A stretch of DNA of 64,000 nucleotides from JABMRP01 sp964444795 (GCA_964444795.1 CAYUIQ010000003.1:1-64000); one strand, 5' to 3'; shown: positions 28,248 to 37,964, numbered from the stretch's first letter. Notes: a model not told the origin generated them from the letters alone. A program made the numbers and translations.

Positions 28248-29681
28248 ATGTCGATTACCCGCCGACGGTTTATTGGAACCGCATCGCTGGCTGCCGCGTC
28301 GTTGGCTGTGCCGCGGGTTGCCGCGTCCAGTGTGGTGGGGGCCAATGAGGAAATTCGCGTCGGGGTCATCGGGCTGGGTAATCGCGGGGCCGGGTCGCAC
28401 GTGCCGGGGATGGAAGGCCTCGGCGGAGTGCGCGTGGCGGCCGTTTGCGATCCCGACCGGCAGCGGCTGGATAAATGTGCCGCGTCGATCGAAAGCAAGT
28501 ACGGTCACAAGGCCGAGAAGTTCGTCGACATGCGCGAGTTGATCGCGAAGAAGGAACTCGACGTGGTGACCGTGGCCACGATGCAATACTGGCACGCCTT
28601 GCCGACGATCTGGGCCTGTCAGGCCGGTAAGGACATCTACGTCGAGAAGCCGTTGGCTCATTCGATTCTCGAAGGGCAGCGGATGGTCGCCGCGGCGCGG
28701 AAATACAACCGCATCGTGCAAATCGGCACGCAAGCCCGATCCGACGCCAGGACGCACGCCTCGATCAAGTACGTGAAGGAAGAGAAACTCGGCAAGATCA
28801 AGTACATCACGGCCTTTGCCAACAAGCCGCGCACACCGATCGGCAATCGCCAGACACCGCTACCCATTCCCGAGTACGTCGACTACGAACTCTGGTGCGG
28901 GCCGGCCCGAAAGGAGCCGATCTATCGCGACCGCCTGCAATACGATTGCAGCTTCACCTGGAACATGGGCGACGGCGAGTCGTGCAACCAGGGCGTCCAC
29001 GAGATCGACGTGGCCCGATGGGCGCTGGGCGAAGAGCAACTGCCGCGCCGGGTGATGAGCCTCGGCGGCCGGTTCGTCTTCAACGATGCCGGCGACGTGC
29101 CCAACACGCAGATCATCTACTACGATTTCCCCACCGCCCCGGTCCTCTACGAAGTACACAACATGCGTGCCGCCAAGGGTTCCAGCCAGGCGCCCAACTT
29201 CAAGGGCGCGCGGACCGATTCGTGTGTCCATTGCGAGGGCGGCTACGTGCTGATTCGCTCGGGCATCGTCTGCGACAACGAGGGAAAGCGGATCGCGACG
29301 TTCCCCGGCGGCGGCAACCACTTCGCCAACTTCATCGGCGCGGTGCGCGGCGGGAAGCGAGAGGACCTCAACGCCGACATCCTCGAAGGGCACCGCTCGA
29401 CCTCGATCACGCACGTGGGCAATATCTCATATCGCCTGGGAAAACACGCACCGCCGGAAGAAATGCGCCGCCAGGTGGCCGAGACGCCGCTGATGGCCCA
29501 GATGTACGATCGGTTCATGGCCCACTTGAAAGCCCACGAACTCGATCTGACCGCCGAACCGGTCACCCTGGGCCCCTGGCTGGAGATCGACCGGGCCAAC
29601 GAGCGATTCACCGACAACGCCGAGGCCGACCGTCTGGTTGCCGGTTACGCTCGCAAGCCGTGGGTATTGCCGGAGGTGTAG
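28248..29681 (+). CDS. Tat-exported Gfo/Idh/MocA oxidoreductase
   Basis: The 477-residue protein has a twin-arginine signal (ITRRRFIGTASLAAASLAV). A Rossmann motif VGVIGLGNRGAG follows at about residue 38, and the EKP motif is in DIYVEKPLAHS at about 128. The C-terminal domain carries NQGVHEIDVARWALG at about 247, the family's metal- or substrate-site helix. It would act outside the cytoplasm on a sugar derivative. AAGGAG lies upstream of ATG 28248. It has no co-transcribed partner; the next gene runs the other way with a 15-base gap. Confidence 0.9.
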   Translation: MSITRRRFIGTASLAAASLAVPRVAASSVVGANEEIRVGVIGLGNRGAGSHVPGMEGLGGVRVAAVCDPDRQRLDKCAASIESKYGHKAEKFVDMRELIAKKELDVVTVATMQYWHALPTIWACQAGKDIYVEKPLAHSILEGQRMVAAARKYNRIVQIGTQARSDARTHASIKYVKEEKLGKIKYITAFANKPRTPIGNRQTPLPIPEYVDYELWCGPARKEPIYRDRLQYDCSFTWNMGDGESCNQGVHEIDVARWALGEEQLPRRVMSLGGRFVFNDAGDVPNTQIIYYDFPTAPVLYEVHNMRAAKGSSQAPNFKGARTDSCVHCEGGYVLIRSGIVCDNEGKRIATFPGGGNHFANFIGAVRGGKREDLNADILEGHRSTSITHVGNISYRLGKHAPPEEMRRQVAETPLMAQMYDRFMAHLKAHELDLTAEPVTLGPWLEIDRANERFTDNAEADRLVAGYARKPWVLPEV

Positions 29682-29696
29682 GGCGGACGTCGCCAT

Positions 29697-30347
29697 TCAC
29701 CCCTTGGCCGGATTCTCCAATACCAGCGAAACGTGAAACCGTCCCAGCGGCTGATCGGCCTTGACGATCCGGGCCGCCTCGATGCGGATCTCGCTCTTCG
29801 TCTGGCCATTGAACGTGGGCACCTGATAGACCACGACGGTCGGGTCGTCGGTCACCCGGCGTACGAATTCGTATCGCGTGATCAGAAGCTGCAGCAGCCG
29901 CCGCGTGTCGCCGGTAGTGCCTTGAAACGTGATGCGTTGAAGTTGGCGCGCCGGGGTAAAGTAGTAGGTCAGCGATCCGGCCAGATCGTCTTCGGCGGTG
30001 CCGGTGACCAGGGGGACACGGTATCCCTGAAACTCGATACCGCCCAAGCCCGTCGAAACTCGCGACCAGCGGCCCAGGATCCAGGAGGTGGTGACGTCGA
30101 AGCGGAAGATCTCCGCCAGATCGGCCACCTCGGCGCCTTCCAGCGTCGGAGCCGGCAACCCATCGGGACCGACCTCGACCGGCTGTGCATCCAGCACCAA
30201 CGCCTGATCTTCCGGCGTCGCGCTGCCGCCGGTCATGGCCGACCACGCACCGGACATTCGGCCCTTGATCTCCGAAAACGAGCAAACCGCGATCGGTCCG
30301 CCGGCGGCGACCAACAGAACTAATCCCAGCACGGCAATCTTGAACAT
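29697..30347 (-). CDS. Exported protein, hypothetical
   Basis: The 216-residue protein has a signal peptide or anchor (MFKIAVLGLVLLVAAGGPIAV). A central part reads EIFRFDVTTSWILGRWSRVSTGL, and an alpha/beta part after it TYYFTPARQLQRITFQGTTGDTRRLLQLL. I recognise it only as a planctomycete-type conserved secreted protein. It ends 15 bases from the oxidoreductase gene on the other strand. The 212 bases upstream (30348-30559) show no feature. Confidence 0.65.
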   Translation of the reverse strand: MFKIAVLGLVLLVAAGGPIAVCSFSEIKGRMSGAWSAMTGGSATPEDQALVLDAQPVEVGPDGLPAPTLEGAEVADLAEIFRFDVTTSWILGRWSRVSTGLGGIEFQGYRVPLVTGTAEDDLAGSLTYYFTPARQLQRITFQGTTGDTRRLLQLLITRYEFVRRVTDDPTVVVYQVPTFNGQTKSEIRIEAARIVKADQPLGRFHVSLVLENPAKG

Positions 30348-30559
30348 CGTTTTGGCCTCGACGGGTCTTCGCTTATCTCCCTTATCTCATCGGCAGAAGG
30401 CGGGGGTTGGCTTTCCGAAGCAACCGCCAGCCGCCGCGAATTGCCTAAAACGCAACCTCGCCGGCAGTGGGAATAACCGTCATAGCCGGGCCGTTGGGCA
30501 TGGCGCATTGCGCCGCTTCTGCTTAGAATGCACGTTGTGCGGCCCGTGCCGGGCGCCCC

Positions 30560-30844
30560 TTACTCCGAGTTGCCTTCCAGTTGATCGACCTTGGTGAGGT
30601 CGTCCTGGGCCCGGTCGTCGTCCCCCAGTTGCTCATAGGCTTGGGCGCGGAGCAGATAGGCGGGGGCGTGCGAGGGATCGATGCGGATTGCCTCGCCGCA
30701 GAAGGTGACCGTGTCGTCGAACCCTTTTTCGGCCAGATCGCGGAAACCGCGGCGCCGGGCTTCCGTCGCTCGGTGGTAGAGTTCGCGACCGCGATTGATT
30801 GCCTCGGCGACCTTTCGTCGAACCAGTTCGCTAGGTGGCGCCAT
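30560..30844 (-). CDS. TPR-repeat protein
   Basis: The 94-residue protein holds one to two tetratricopeptide repeats, for example CGEAIRIDPSHAPAYLLRAQAYEQLGDDDRAQDDL. It has no signal peptide. Such short TPR proteins usually bind partner proteins. It stands alone. Confidence 0.75.
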   Translation of the reverse strand: MAPPSELVRRKVAEAINRGRELYHRATEARRRGFRDLAEKGFDDTVTFCGEAIRIDPSHAPAYLLRAQAYEQLGDDDRAQDDLTKVDQLEGNSE

Positions 30845-30893
30845 GGTGGGACTCCTTTGCGAGAAACACTATAGCCACTGGAGGGGAGAAGGG

Positions 30894-30945
30894 GTCAGGA
30901 CTCTTTTGTGCAGCACCCTTCGAGCCCGGGCAAAAGAGTCCTGAC
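30894..30945. repeat. Inverted repeat with 15-bp perfect arms
   Basis: GTCAGGACTCTTTTG at 30894-30908 is repeated in reverse complement at 30931-30945, with a 22-base loop; weaker pairing extends outward. The layout is the same as the repeat inside rsmE, where the arms read ACAGGT and CCTGTCCCC. It fills the gap between the TPR gene and the next gene. Confidence 0.75.
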
Positions 30946-31038
30946 TCCTCTTCTCTTCCCCGCCGATTTCGGCGACCGCTCGGCTCTAGTGTAACCTCCT
31001 CGCCCCACCGTGTCACGCTTGCGGTGGAAAACGGGCTG

Positions 31039-31911
31039 CTAGAGGCGGCGTGCCGTCCGGGGACGGTCGGGGTGGATCTCCTCGGTGAAACGCGTCATAT
31101 AGTGGAGTAAACTGCCTTTGGTCTGAAAATCGTGAACCTTCTTGTCCAGGCCCATTTCCTGGCCGAGGATGCGCCCGGCGTCGACGTCGAACCGCACCGT
31201 GCCGGCCGACTGGCGCTGGATTAACTGGGCCTCGACCGACGGATCGCTGATCGGCGTGAGGATCTTCGTCGACACGCGGATCGTCGCCACGCCCGTGCTC
31301 ACCTCCTCCAACTCGAAGTCCTGCCGGGTCTTCACCGTCTTGTACCCGCCGCCTTGCAGCGGCAACACGATTTCGTGAGGAAACGACCAAAGATGCCCCA
31401 CGGCAATCGGCTTCTCGGGCAGGGGGATCGTCAGTTGGCCGTCCTGCTGTTCACCCGGACGCATCGTCTCCTCGCGGCGCCGGATCACGTTGCCCAACGG
31501 ATCGATGGTCACGGTGGTCAGCGGAACGCCGATCGATTGGGCCACCTGCTCGAACCCCGGCGGCACCACCGCGTCGGTCGTGCTGTCGTAAGCGAGCTCC
31601 TTGCGACCGGTGAGCTTCTGTTGCATCTTCACGCTCTGGACCGAGTGGACAAAGGTGATGTTCTTTTCGTCGTCGACCTCGGTCACTTTCCACGCCTTGA
31701 CCGACTCGGTGAGCGTCTCGGCCGTCTGCGTGGTTCCGGCGATCGTCGTCCGCACGGTGGCCAGATGACTAACATCCCACCGCAGCACCTCGCCGGGTGA
31801 GAATTGGTAACGGAGCCGGTACAACTCCGGCTCGCCGTGGGCCGGCGCCGTCGAGAGCATCGGGATCAGCAGGAAGGGAACGATCGCCAGCGGTGGGAAC
31901 ATCCGTGTCAT
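31039..31911 (-). CDS. Exported beta-rich protein, hypothetical
   Basis: The 290-residue protein has a signal peptide (MTRMFPPLAIVPFLLIPMLSTAPAHG). A body rich in beta-strands follows, for example YRLRYQFSPGEVLRWDVSHLATVRTTIAGTTQTAETLTES. It resembles planctomycete secreted proteins of the DUF6263 type, though I hold that loosely. It lies 26 bases after nadK on the same strand and is probably the last gene of the guaA-to-nadK operon. The start is ATG 31911. Confidence 0.65.
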   Translation of the reverse strand: MTRMFPPLAIVPFLLIPMLSTAPAHGEPELYRLRYQFSPGEVLRWDVSHLATVRTTIAGTTQTAETLTESVKAWKVTEVDDEKNITFVHSVQSVKMQQKLTGRKELAYDSTTDAVVPPGFEQVAQSIGVPLTTVTIDPLGNVIRRREETMRPGEQQDGQLTIPLPEKPIAVGHLWSFPHEIVLPLQGGGYKTVKTRQDFELEEVSTGVATIRVSTKILTPISDPSVEAQLIQRQSAGTVRFDVDAGRILGQEMGLDKKVHDFQTKGSLLHYMTRFTEEIHPDRPRTARRL

Positions 31912-31937
31912 AACTCGCGTCCTTTCGAGTCGGATTG

Positions 31938-32783
31938 TCAGTCGTGGCGGAAGGAGCGGAGCCGCCCGCCCCAACCCAGTTTTTCTCGTAGCGTTCGGTA
32001 GTAGCTGTGGCCGGGTACGTCGACCAGCTTGAAACGCACGCCGGCGCGTTCCACGCGCACCCGATCCTCGTCCCGCAGCCGGCACAACACGCGGCCGTCG
32101 ACAACCACCGCACAATCGGCACCGGGCCGGATCGTCACGCCCAATTCGTACACTCGATCGGCCGCGTCGACCACGGGCCGATTGGTCAGCGTATGCGGGC
32201 TGATCGGCGAAATCACAAACGCCTGTAAGTCTTTGCGGAGAATAGGACCTCCGGCCGAGAGACTGTGGGCGGTCGAGCCAACGGGTGTGCTGATAATCAG
32301 GCCGTCGCAACTATAAGTGGTGACCAATTCTGAGTCAACGTGAAGATCCACCTCAAGCATTGCGAAGGTCGTGCCCGTCTGCACCGCCACTTCATTGAGC
32401 CCGAGTTGCTGGTGCAGAACCTTGCCGCCGCGCAACACGCGGCATTCGAACATCAGATGCTCGACTACCGGGAGCTTCCCCAGCCCCGCGTTGCGAACCA
32501 CGTTGGGCGCTTCTTCCGGCGACAAATCCGCCAGAAACCCCAATTTCCCCAGGTTAACGGCGATCACGGGCAGTTGCCGGTGTCCCATCTGGTGCGCCGC
32601 CCGCAGAATCGAGCCATCCCCCCCCAGAACGACGACCAAATCGGCTTCAACGGCTGCCAGATCGGCGGTGCCGGTGAAATCGGTGGCGGCGATACGGGCG
32701 AACGGGGCGATGGCCGTCTTGAGCCGCTCGGCGTGTTCCACCACGTCGGGCCGGCCGGAGGCACCAAGCATGATCACGCGCAT
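31938..32783 (-). CDS. nadK: NAD kinase
   Basis: The 281-residue enzyme phosphorylates NAD to NADP with ATP or polyphosphate. It has the GGDGS motif at residues 54-58, NLGKLGFLADL after it, and the conserved DGLIISTPVGSTAHSLSAGGP segment. The frame is open to 32873, but Met at 32783 (MRVIMLGAS) begins the conserved fold. It follows dxs by 137 bases on the same strand, which fits supply of NADPH for the isoprenoid pathway, though the link is only by position. Confidence 0.92.
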   Translation of the reverse strand: MRVIMLGASGRPDVVEHAERLKTAIAPFARIAATDFTGTADLAAVEADLVVVLGGDGSILRAAHQMGHRQLPVIAVNLGKLGFLADLSPEEAPNVVRNAGLGKLPVVEHLMFECRVLRGGKVLHQQLGLNEVAVQTGTTFAMLEVDLHVDSELVTTYSCDGLIISTPVGSTAHSLSAGGPILRKDLQAFVISPISPHTLTNRPVVDAADRVYELGVTIRPGADCAVVVDGRVLCRLRDEDRVRVERAGVRFKLVDVPGHSYYRTLREKLGWGGRLRSFRHD

Positions 32784-32920
32784 GAGGTCGTTGGCCTCCG
32801 GTGGTGGGTGAGTGGTGGGGTTCCATGTTAGCCCCGTCGCCTGCGACGGGAAATTCGCGGAAACCCGAATCATAGGCGCCGGTCGCAGGCGACCGGGCTA
32901 ACTGAACCATACGCACTTTT

Positions 32921-34840
32921 TCAGCGGACCCGGGTCCGGTCGGTCGGTCGGAGCAGGTCGGCTCCGGCGGCCAACTTACGGCAGGTGTCGGCGATACTCG
33001 CGGCGTCCAACCCCAATTCGGCCAGCAACTGGCCGCGCGTGCCGTGCTGGACGAAGTGATCGGGAACGCCGAGCCGATGCACGTGTTGGGTCGACAGCCG
33101 GGCATCGCAAGCCGCTTCCAGCACGGCGCTTCCGAATCCACCCATCAGAGCACTCTCTTCAACAGTCACGACAAACGCGCATTGCTCCAGCGCGCGAAGA
33201 ATCGTCTCGGTATCCAGGGGTTTGACAAATCGGGCATTGATCACGCCGACGTCGATTCCGTCGGCCTGCAACTGCTCGGCCGCCTCGACACAATCGGCCA
33301 GCACGGCGCCGCAGGCTACCAACATCCCGTCGTGGCCCCACTGCAAGACTTCGGCCGTACCCAACTCCATGGGAGCCGGTTTGCGGTCGACCGTTGTCGC
33401 CGGCGCTTTGGGATAGCGAATTGCCGCCGGGTGCGGCTGGCCGAGAGCCCACTGGAGCATCGGCCCGACGTCGGCCGCGTTGCCGGGAGCCATGACGATC
33501 ATCCCGGGCAGCGGGCGGAGGTACGTCAGATCGAACATTCCGTGGTGCGTCGGTCCGTCGGGCCCGGTCAGACCGGCCCGATCCAGCGTGAAGGTGACCG
33601 GCAGATCCTGCAAGGCCACCTCCTGAAAGATCTGGTCGTAGCCGCGCTGGAGGAAGGTGCTGTAGATGTCGACGATCGGCCGCATCCCCGCCTTGGCCAT
33701 GCCGGCGGCAAACGCCACGGCATGGGACTCGCAGATGCCGACGTCGAAAAAGCGGTCGGGAAATTCGTCGCGCACCGGTTCGAGCATGGTCCCCTGGCAC
33801 ATCGCCGCGGTGATCACCGCCACGCGCGAATCGGCACGCATGCTGTCGCGGATCGCGTCCCGGGTCAGCCGGGTAAAGGACGGGACCGAAGAGGGGTCGG
33901 TGGGTCCCGTTTCTCCGTTGTCCAGGGCCGACGGCTTGGGGGCGTGGAACGACGTCGGGTCTTCGGCGGCCGGCTCGAAACCGTGCCCCTTTTCGGTCAC
34001 CACGTGCAACAGCACCGGTCCCTCGTGATCCCGGGCCAGGCGGAGATATTTCTGCAACTGCGGGATACTATGGCCGTCGACCGGGCCGGCGTAGACCATG
34101 CCCAATTCCTCGAACAACATACCGCCGTGCAGACCGGCCTTGATCGCGTCCTTGACTTGCGAGAGAAACCGCTCGACCGGGTCGCCGATCACCGGCACCT
34201 TGTTGAGGATGCTCTGCACGTCCGACTTCAAGCCCGTGTAGAACTTGGTCATCCGCAGCCGGTCGAGGTAGTCGGCCAGTCCGCCGACCCGCGGGCAGAT
34301 CGACATCTTGTTGTCGTTGAGGATGACCGTGAGATTCTTCTTCAACCCGGCCAGATGATTGATCGCCTCGCCGATCGCGCCGCAGGGGAATGCGCCGTCG
34401 CCGACCACCGCCACGGCGTGACGGGGCGGTTCGGGATCGACCAGATCGTCGCCGCATTTCAAGCCCAGAACCGTCGACACACTGCATCCGGCGTGCCCGG
34501 TCATAAACAGATCGTAGGGACTTTCGTTTGGATTGGGATACCCCATCAACCCGCCCTGGGCCCGGATCGTGTCGAACTGGCCGAAACGGCCGGTCACCAT
34601 CTTGTGCGGATAAATCTGATGCCCGGTGTCCCAGATCAGGCGATCGCGGCGGAAATCAAACGTTGTGTGCAGGGCCAGCGTGAGCTCGACGACTCCCAGG
34701 TTGGAGGCGAAATGGGCGGTTCGCGTGCGTACCAGCTTGCACAACGCCTCGCGCATTTCGCCGGCCAATTGCTGAAGTTGCTTGCGCGACAGGCCTTTCA
34801 GATCGTCCGGCGATGCAATGCTCGGCAGTAGTGGGTCCAT
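32921..34840 (-). CDS. dxs: 1-deoxy-D-xylulose-5-phosphate synthase
   Basis: The 639-residue thiamine-diphosphate enzyme condenses pyruvate and glyceraldehyde-3-phosphate, the first step of the MEP pathway. The thiamine site GDGAFPCGAIGEAINHL with NDNKMS is present, along with HQIYPHK. The GHSSTS-type loop is GHAGCS here, a substitution in a usually conserved stretch. The pyrimidine domain and transketolase C-terminal domain (DVGVINARFVKPLDTE) complete the protein. It begins directly after ispA ends (no gap), so the two are certainly co-transcribed. Confidence 0.95.
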   Translation of the reverse strand: MDPLLPSIASPDDLKGLSRKQLQQLAGEMREALCKLVRTRTAHFASNLGVVELTLALHTTFDFRRDRLIWDTGHQIYPHKMVTGRFGQFDTIRAQGGLMGYPNPNESPYDLFMTGHAGCSVSTVLGLKCGDDLVDPEPPRHAVAVVGDGAFPCGAIGEAINHLAGLKKNLTVILNDNKMSICPRVGGLADYLDRLRMTKFYTGLKSDVQSILNKVPVIGDPVERFLSQVKDAIKAGLHGGMLFEELGMVYAGPVDGHSIPQLQKYLRLARDHEGPVLLHVVTEKGHGFEPAAEDPTSFHAPKPSALDNGETGPTDPSSVPSFTRLTRDAIRDSMRADSRVAVITAAMCQGTMLEPVRDEFPDRFFDVGICESHAVAFAAGMAKAGMRPIVDIYSTFLQRGYDQIFQEVALQDLPVTFTLDRAGLTGPDGPTHHGMFDLTYLRPLPGMIVMAPGNAADVGPMLQWALGQPHPAAIRYPKAPATTVDRKPAPMELGTAEVLQWGHDGMLVACGAVLADCVEAAEQLQADGIDVGVINARFVKPLDTETILRALEQCAFVVTVEESALMGGFGSAVLEAACDARLSTQHVHRLGVPDHFVQHGTRGQLLAELGLDAASIADTCRKLAAGADLLRPTDRTRVR

Positions 34841-35746
34841 TCAGCGATTCCTTTCCTGCACGTAGCGGGCCAGAGCCTCCAGATGCTCCCCCGCGCCGGC
34901 AAACGGTTTCAGCGCCTCGCAGGCTTGCGAGACCAATTGCTCAACCCGCCGACGGCTCCGCGGGATGCCGATCAAGCCGGGAAATGTGAGCTTGCCCAGA
35001 GCAGCGTCTTTGCCCAGGCGTTTGCCGACGGTCGCTTCCTCGCCGCGAACGTCGAGCAGATCGTCGGTGATCTGGAAGGCCAGCCCGAGACAGCGGCCGT
35101 ACCGCTCTAGCGCCGCCATCTTGGCGGTGTCGGCACCGGCCACCAATCCTCCCAAGCGGAGCGCGGCGCCGATCATCGCCCCGGTCTTGCGGCCATGGAT
35201 TGATTCCAGGCGGCCGAGATCCTCCGAGTCGCCGGCTTCCCCTTGATGGGCGATGTCGTCGGCCTGCCCGCCAACCATGCCGCACGCGCCCGCCGCCTCG
35301 GCCAACGCGGCACAACAGGCGGCCGCTACCCGGGGGGGTTCGATTTCGCCGGCTAAGATCTCGAAGGCTCGGGTCAGCAGGGCATCGCCGGCCAGAATGG
35401 CCGTCGCCTCGTCGAATGCCTTATGACACGTGGGACGCCCCCGGCGCAGGTCGTCGTCGTCCATCGCCGGCAGATCGTCGTGCACCAGCGAGTAGGCGTG
35501 GATCATCTCGACCGAGCACGCCGCCGGCATCGCCGCTTCGTCGGACGCTCCACACGCGCGGGCGGCCAGAAGAACCAATACAGGCCGGAGTCGCTTGCCC
35601 GGTCCTAGCAGGCTGTAACGCATCGCCTCGCACAGCGCGGGCGGACACCCATCCCCAGGCTCACACCGCGCGGCCAGCGCCGCATCGATCCGGCGGCGCA
35701 GCCGATCCGTGTATTGAACAATCGAAATGCAAGGGGGTTGCAGCAT
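34841..35746 (-). CDS. ispA: Polyprenyl (farnesyl/geranylgeranyl) diphosphate synthase
   Basis: The 301-residue enzyme joins isopentenyl units in chain elongation. The first aspartate-rich motif is DDLPAMDDDD at residues 90-99 and the second is DDLLD near 229. GPGKRLRP near 48-55 binds the diphosphate. The residue before the first motif region (AYSLVHDD) suggests a short chain product (C15 to C20), but product length cannot be read with certainty. It lies between xseB and dxs in the common xseB-ispA-dxs order. Confidence 0.93.
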   Translation of the reverse strand: MLQPPCISIVQYTDRLRRRIDAALAARCEPGDGCPPALCEAMRYSLLGPGKRLRPVLVLLAARACGASDEAAMPAACSVEMIHAYSLVHDDLPAMDDDDLRRGRPTCHKAFDEATAILAGDALLTRAFEILAGEIEPPRVAAACCAALAEAAGACGMVGGQADDIAHQGEAGDSEDLGRLESIHGRKTGAMIGAALRLGGLVAGADTAKMAALERYGRCLGLAFQITDDLLDVRGEEATVGKRLGKDAALGKLTFPGLIGIPRSRRRVEQLVSQACEALKPFAGAGEHLEALARYVQERNR

Positions 35747-35791
35747 GGAACGTGTGTATCCGCGAGGGAACCGAGGCCTACCTTATCTATC

Positions 35792-36190
35792 TTAAAACAG
35801 CCCCCCCGGTACGTCTATGCCGTTCTCGTCGTCACCCAGGTCAGAGGGGGTGCCGGTCCCCTTGCGTGATCCGGTCCTTTGGGAGCGTCGCCGGCCGCGA
35901 TTTCGGGCTTTTTCTTCCAGCGAGGCATCGGCCGAATCATCGAAAGGCGTGGCGACCGGGTTGCCCTGGGCATCGACTCCGCCGAGCAGTTCGATGCGGC
36001 GTTGCGCCCCTTCCAGCAGATCGTGACAGCGGCGGAGCAGCTTGACGCCCCGCTCGTACTGCCGGAGCGACTCGTCGAGCCCCACCTCGCCTTCCTCCAG
36101 ATCGTGGACGATCCGCTGGAGTTGTTCCATCGCTTCCTCGAAATCCAAGGCTTCCTCGGCCGGCTTCTTTTTCGCGCTTTTCTTGGCCAC
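35792..36190 (-). CDS. xseB: Exodeoxyribonuclease VII small subunit
   Basis: The 132-residue protein has the XseB signature: LDFEEAMEQLQRIVHDLEEGEVGLDESLRQYERGVKLLRRC, near residues 17-57. It is the small subunit of a nuclease that degrades single-stranded DNA. The basic N-terminus (VAKKSAKKKP) and the low-complexity tail after residue 80 are extensions beyond the usual 70-80 residues. I chose GTG 36190, which has GGAG 8 bases upstream; the ATG at 36205 lies inside guaA and has no ribosome site. xseA is not in the window. Confidence 0.9.
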   Translation of the reverse strand: MAKKSAKKKPAEEALDFEEAMEQLQRIVHDLEEGEVGLDESLRQYERGVKLLRRCHDLLEGAQRRIELLGGVDAQGNPVATPFDDSADASLEEKARNRGRRRSQRTGSRKGTGTPSDLGDDENGIDVPGGLF

Positions 36191-36195
36191 AGTCC

Positions 36196-37746
36196 TTACT
36201 CCCATTCGATCGTTGCCGGCGGTTTCGAACTGATGTCGTAGACCACCCGGTTGACACCGGACACCTCGTTGATGATACGGGTCGAGATTCGCGACAGCAA
36301 GTCGTGGGGCAACTGGCTCCAGTCGGCGGTCATGAAATCCTCGCTATCGATCGACCGCACGGCGACGACGTCTTCGTAGGTTCGCGCATCGCCCATCACG
36401 CCGACGCTTTGCACGGGCAGCAGCACGGCAAACGCCTGCGACGTCTGGCGGTAAAGGCCGCCCGCCTTGATCTCGCCGACCACAATCGCGTCGGCCTCGC
36501 GGATCGTATCGAGCCGCCGCTTGGTCACCTCACCCAAGCAGCGCACGGCCAATCCGGGGCCGGGGAATGGATGACGCCAGACGATGTCCTCGGGCAGTCC
36601 CAGTTGGAGTCCCAGCCGACGGACTTCGTCCTTGAACAGATCGCGCAGGGGTTCAATCAACTCGAAATCCATGTCCTCGGGCAGCCCGCCGACGTTGTGA
36701 TGCAGCTTGATCGTGGCCGCCGGGCCGTCGGGCGATCCGCCGCTCTCGATGACGTCGGGATAGAGGGTTCCCTGGGCCAGGAACCGCGCGTCCTCGATGC
36801 CGGCCGCCTCGCCGGCGAAGCAGTCGATGAACGCATGCCCGATGCGGCGGCGTTTCTCCTGCGGATCGGTCACTCCGGCCAGGGCCGTCAAAAACTCATC
36901 CTCGGCCGCAACGACGTGTAGATCGGTCTTGAAGTGATCGGAAAACTCCTTGATGACCGAATCGCCCTCGTCCTTCCGCAGCAGGCCGTTGTCGACCAGG
37001 ATACACGAGAGTTGGCTCCCGATAGCGCGGGCGAGCAGGGCCGCGACGACCGACGAATCGACCCCGCCGGATAGCCCGCAAATTACCCGGCCGTCGCCCA
37101 CCCGGTGGCGTATCTTCTCGATCGCCTCGCGGGCAAAATCCTCCAACCGCCAGGTGCCCGTGCATTGGCAAATGTGCTTGAGAAAATTACCCAGGATCTT
37201 CGTGCCCTGGGGAGTATGCGTCACCTCGGGGTGAAACTGCAGGCCGTACAGCGGCAACTGGCGATGCTTGACCGCGGCCACCGGGCAGGTATCGGTCACG
37301 GCCAGCGATTGAAAGTCGTCCGACACCCGAGCCACCTGATCGCCGTGGCTCATCCAGACCTCGATGTCGTCCGACACGCCGGCAAACAACTGCGAGTCGG
37401 GCTTCACGTGGCAGAACGCCCGGCCGTATTCGCGCGACGGTGTGCTCTCGACCTGACCGCCCAAGCCGTCGCATACCAGTTGCATGCCGTAGCAGATTCC
37501 CAGCACGGGAATACCCAACTGGAAGATGGCCGTATCGCACTTCGGCGCCCCGTCGGCATACACGCTGGCCGGCCCGCCGGAGAGGATGATCCCCATCGGC
37601 GTCAACTCGCGAACCCGCGCCGCCGAGATGTCGTGGCGCACGATCTCACAGTAGACATTCTGTTCGCGCACGCGTCGGGCAATCAGTTGAGCATACTGGG
37701 AGCCGAAATCGAGCACCAGCACCTTTTCGTCGGCAAGCCTGGCCAT
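36196..37746 (-). CDS. guaA: GMP synthase (glutamine-hydrolysing)
   Basis: The 516-residue enzyme converts XMP to GMP with glutamine and ATP. The glutaminase triad is C85 (GICYGMQ), H172 and E174 (FHPEV). The ATP pyrophosphatase loop SGGVDSS is at 226-232, and the C-terminal dimerisation domain ends VVYDISSKPPATIEWE. The start is ATG 37746 (MARLADEKVLVLDFGSQY). It is probably the first gene of the guaA-xseB-ispA-dxs-nadK run. Confidence 0.96.
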   Translation of the reverse strand: MARLADEKVLVLDFGSQYAQLIARRVREQNVYCEIVRHDISAARVRELTPMGIILSGGPASVYADGAPKCDTAIFQLGIPVLGICYGMQLVCDGLGGQVESTPSREYGRAFCHVKPDSQLFAGVSDDIEVWMSHGDQVARVSDDFQSLAVTDTCPVAAVKHRQLPLYGLQFHPEVTHTPQGTKILGNFLKHICQCTGTWRLEDFAREAIEKIRHRVGDGRVICGLSGGVDSSVVAALLARAIGSQLSCILVDNGLLRKDEGDSVIKEFSDHFKTDLHVVAAEDEFLTALAGVTDPQEKRRRIGHAFIDCFAGEAAGIEDARFLAQGTLYPDVIESGGSPDGPAATIKLHHNVGGLPEDMDFELIEPLRDLFKDEVRRLGLQLGLPEDIVWRHPFPGPGLAVRCLGEVTKRRLDTIREADAIVVGEIKAGGLYRQTSQAFAVLLPVQSVGVMGDARTYEDVVAVRSIDSEDFMTADWSQLPHDLLSRISTRIINEVSGVNRVVYDISSKPPATIEWE

Positions 37747-37811
37747 GGTCGCTTTCCCCGAAGGAAAACCCGTCATTATAGAAAGGCTGCCATCCGGCGA
37801 CCAGAGGCCCC

Positions 37812-37907
37812 TGTACGATGGCCCTCCGAGGCCGTCGGTTTCTTGTACGATGGTCCTCCGAGGCCGTCGATAATCCCGTATCGACGGCCTCGGAGGACCA
37901 TCGTACA
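37812..37907. repeat. Three-copy 26-27-bp repeat forming a perfect hairpin
   Basis: TGTACGATGG.CCTCCGAGGCCGTCG occurs at 37812-37837 and again at 37844-37870. A third copy at 37881-37907 is the exact reverse complement of the second over 27 bases, with a 10-base loop. The cluster lies in the 313-base gap between the diverging guaA and surE genes. Confidence 0.85.
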
Positions 37908-37964
37908 GGATTGCGGAATGAACGCCATAAGCCTATTGGTTTCAATAACTTACGACTTCAACGA

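Noticed and set aside
36191..36205. Upstream ATG start for xseB
   Set aside because: It lies inside guaA without a ribosome site; GTG 36190 has GGAG at a good distance.
37812..37907. Short CRISPR array
   Set aside because: Copies are in both directions, spacers are 6 and 10 bases, and no cas gene is near.
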